Shown piece by piece: positions 6,889 through 8,736 of a stretch of DNA of 8,736 nucleotides. Numbering within the stretch: the stretch's first letter is position 1; each line of letters opens with the position of its first letter. A program made the translations under genes and the position numbers. The notes under the pieces are model-generated. The model was not told where the DNA came from. It saw only the letters and a list, made by a program, of their open reading frames with translations, and did no database searches. Origin of the DNA: Thalassospiraceae bacterium (GTDB lineage Bacteria > Pseudomonadota > Alphaproteobacteria > Rhodospirillales > Magnetovibrionaceae); NCBI GenBank assembly GCA_030637845.1, contig DAOWFT010000096.1, positions 1-8,736 on the forward strand, given 5' to 3'.

Positions 6889-8736
6889 TTGCCCAAAGCA
6901 AACAACAAGACCAATAAAAAACCAACTGTCAAACCAAGGTCATCGGTAAAACGAATATTTTACTGGGCCGCGGTTGTGGGCGTGTGGGGGGTAATCGCCC
7001 TTGGCTTTTTGCTGGGCGTTATCGCCTGGGGCTTGCCCGACGTTAATGAAGCAATATCGGCAACCAAAAAACCCGTGGTTCGGGTGCTATCTTCCGACGG
7101 GGTCGAGCTTGCTTTTTCCGGTGATATTTACGCCGCCCCGGTGGATATAAACGATTTGCCGCCCACATTGCCTCAGGCAATTTTGGCGACCGAGGACAGG
7201 CGTTTTTACAGCCATTTCGGCATCGACCCCATATCCATCATGCGGGCTGCCGCGGTAAATATATGGTCGGGCGGTATTCGTCAGGGTGGTTCAACCATTA
7301 CCCAGCAGGCGGCTAAAAATCTTTTTTTAAAGCCGGAGCGAACCTTTAAACGCAAAGCCCAGGAAACGGTTCTGGCCCTGTGGCTGGAGGCAAAGTTTTC
7401 CAAGGAGCAGATTTTTACAATTTATCTAAACCGGGTTTATTTTGGCTCCGGTGTTTATGGGGTTAATGGGGCGGCCAAACATTATTTTGGGGTAGAGGCC
7501 AAAAACCTGCGCGTACTCGAGTCCGCCATGCTGGCGGGTATGCTTAAAGGTCCAAATAAATATAACCCCATAACCAATCCCGATCTGGCCATGGGCCGGG
7601 CCCGGCAGGTATTAATAAATATGGTTAGCGCCGGCTACATGAACGAGGTCGATGCAAAGAGTGCCAGGGCCGGACAGATCAGAACCCAGCCGCCAAGGCA
7701 AAGACGCTCAAACCTAGCCCGGCATTTTACCGATTGGGCGCTGGCGCTGGCGCCTGATTTTGTAACCCTTGACCAAGACATCACGGTAATAACCACCCTT
7801 GATTCCGCTTTGCAAAAAAAGGCCGAAAAAACCGTTGCCAAATGGATGGGTGAAAACGGCCCGGCCATGAAAGCCGGTGCATCGGAAACCGCCCTGCTAT
7901 CCATTGCCCCGGATGGTGCGGTGCTGGCCATGGTTGGCGGCAAAAGCTGGCGACAAAATAAATTTAACCATGCGGTGCAGGCTAGCCGTCAGCCCGGCTC
8001 TGCTTTCAAGCCGGTGGTGTTTTTGGCCGGCCTTGAAGCCGGGCTTAATCCGGATAGCAATTTTAGCGACGAACCGCTAACGGTTGATGGCTGGTCACCT
8101 AAAAATTTTAATCGTGAATATCTTGGCGATATAACCATGGGCCAAGCACTAGAGCGCTCCATCAACACGGTTGCGGTAAAAATTTCTGAATTGGCCGGTC
8201 GGGAAAAAGTACAAAATACCGCGCGCCGTCTTGGCATTAGCGGCAAGCTTACATCGACCCCATCATTGGCGTTGGGGGTTGATGGCACGACTTTGCTTGA
8301 ACTGACCTCTGCCTATGGTGTGTTTGCCAATGGTGGTTTTGGAATATGGCCCTATGGCATAAACAAGATCAAAGACAGCAACGGGCAAATTATTTATTCC
8401 CGTTCCGGTTCGGGCCCGGGAAGAATGGTAAAGCCAAAACACATAAAACAAATGCGCGCCATGTTAGAGCGCGTAATCGCGGGCGAAAAAGGCACCGGAA
8501 AAAAAGCCCGCCTTGGTTATTTGGCCGCGGGCAAAACCGGAACCTCCCAAGGTTACCGTGATGCGTGGTTTGTTGGCTTTACCACCAATCTGATAACCGG
8601 GGTTTGGGTTGGAAATGATAATTCAAGCCCGATGAAAAATGTCACCGGCGGTTCCATACCGGCGCGGATGTGGAAAGATTACATGGCCACGGCGACCAAG
8701 CCCGCCCGCGCCTGGCGAAAAATACCCGTTGATGAC
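6889..8736 (+). CDS. class A penicillin-binding protein (PBP1A-like), 3' end outside window
   Basis: This is a bifunctional peptidoglycan glycosyltransferase/transpeptidase anchored in the inner membrane; 616 codons are visible and the frame is open at the window edge. A basic cytoplasmic N-terminus (1-22) precedes one membrane helix (about 24-48). The GT51 domain follows: EDRRFYSHFGID with catalytic Glu102, QGGSTITQQ 132-140, RKAQE with Glu159, and IYLNRVYFGSGVYG 178-191. The transpeptidase domain has SAFK with nucleophile Ser371 and Lys374, SIN 424-426 and KTG 549-551, so both activities look intact. The linker between the domains is short, with no obvious room for a large OB-type insertion. 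The start is the TTG six bases after the gyrB TAG: an in-frame stop blocks anything earlier, and the next possible starts (GTG, near residue 30) would cut into the membrane helix. It is probably cotranscribed with gyrB. Confidence 0.96.
   Translation, partial: MPKANNKTNKKPTVKPRSSVKRIFYWAAVVGVWGVIALGFLLGVIAWGLPDVNEAISATKKPVVRVLSSDGVELAFSGDIYAAPVDINDLPPTLPQAILATEDRRFYSHFGIDPISIMRAAAVNIWSGGIRQGGSTITQQAAKNLFLKPERTFKRKAQETVLALWLEAKFSKEQIFTIYLNRVYFGSGVYGVNGAAKHYFGVEAKNLRVLESAMLAGMLKGPNKYNPITNPDLAMGRARQVLINMVSAGYMNEVDAKSARAGQIRTQPPRQRRSNLARHFTDWALALAPDFVTLDQDITVITTLDSALQKKAEKTVAKWMGENGPAMKAGASETALLSIAPDGAVLAMVGGKSWRQNKFNHAVQASRQPGSAFKPVVFLAGLEAGLNPDSNFSDEPLTVDGWSPKNFNREYLGDITMGQALERSINTVAVKISELAGREKVQNTARRLGISGKLTSTPSLALGVDGTTLLELTSAYGVFANGGFGIWPYGINKIKDSNGQIIYSRSGSGPGRMVKPKHIKQMRAMLERVIAGEKGTGKKARLGYLAAGKTGTSQGYRDAWFVGFTTNLITGVWVGNDNSSPMKNVTGGSIPARMWKDYMATATKPARAWRKIPVDD

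Overview
The window is a housekeeping chromosome segment from an alphaproteobacterium, most likely a Rhodospirillales-like lineage. That placement is inferred from the style of the GyrB, RecF and class A PBP sequences and from the gene order, not from a search. All genes lie on the + strand in the order dnaA, dnaN, recF, gyrB, then a class A penicillin-binding protein that runs off the right edge. The first four form the classic bacterial replication-initiation cluster.

Layout: bases 1-179 are a non-coding leader upstream of dnaA. They hold a small hairpin and one weak DnaA-box-like site. dnaA (180-1619) is followed by a very clear intrinsic terminator (1643-1677), so it forms its own transcription unit. 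The 407-base gap between dnaA and dnaN (1620-2026) is the most information-rich non-coding stretch. It holds the dnaA terminator, a second hairpin whose U-tract lies on the minus strand, an extended -10 promoter candidate about 240 bases before dnaN, a long leader with short direct repeats and a hairpin, and an AT-rich block with a second possible promoter just before dnaN. dnaN (2027-3142), recF (about 3150-4382), gyrB (4423-6882) and the PBP gene (6889 onward) follow with gaps of at most 40 bases and no terminator, so they look like one operon.

Together the genes supply the replication initiator (DnaA), the polymerase sliding clamp (DnaN), a gap-repair and fork-recovery ATPase (RecF), the DNA gyrase ATPase subunit (GyrB) and a peptidoglycan polymerase/crosslinker. 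The last gene links the replication cluster to cell-wall synthesis. All coding sequences appear intact, with catalytic motifs present. No mobile element, CRISPR array, tRNA or rRNA was seen. I found no new multi-gene system. The points worth a second look are the minus-oriented terminator in the dnaA-dnaN gap, the long dnaN leader, and the non-ATG starts of recF and of the PBP gene.
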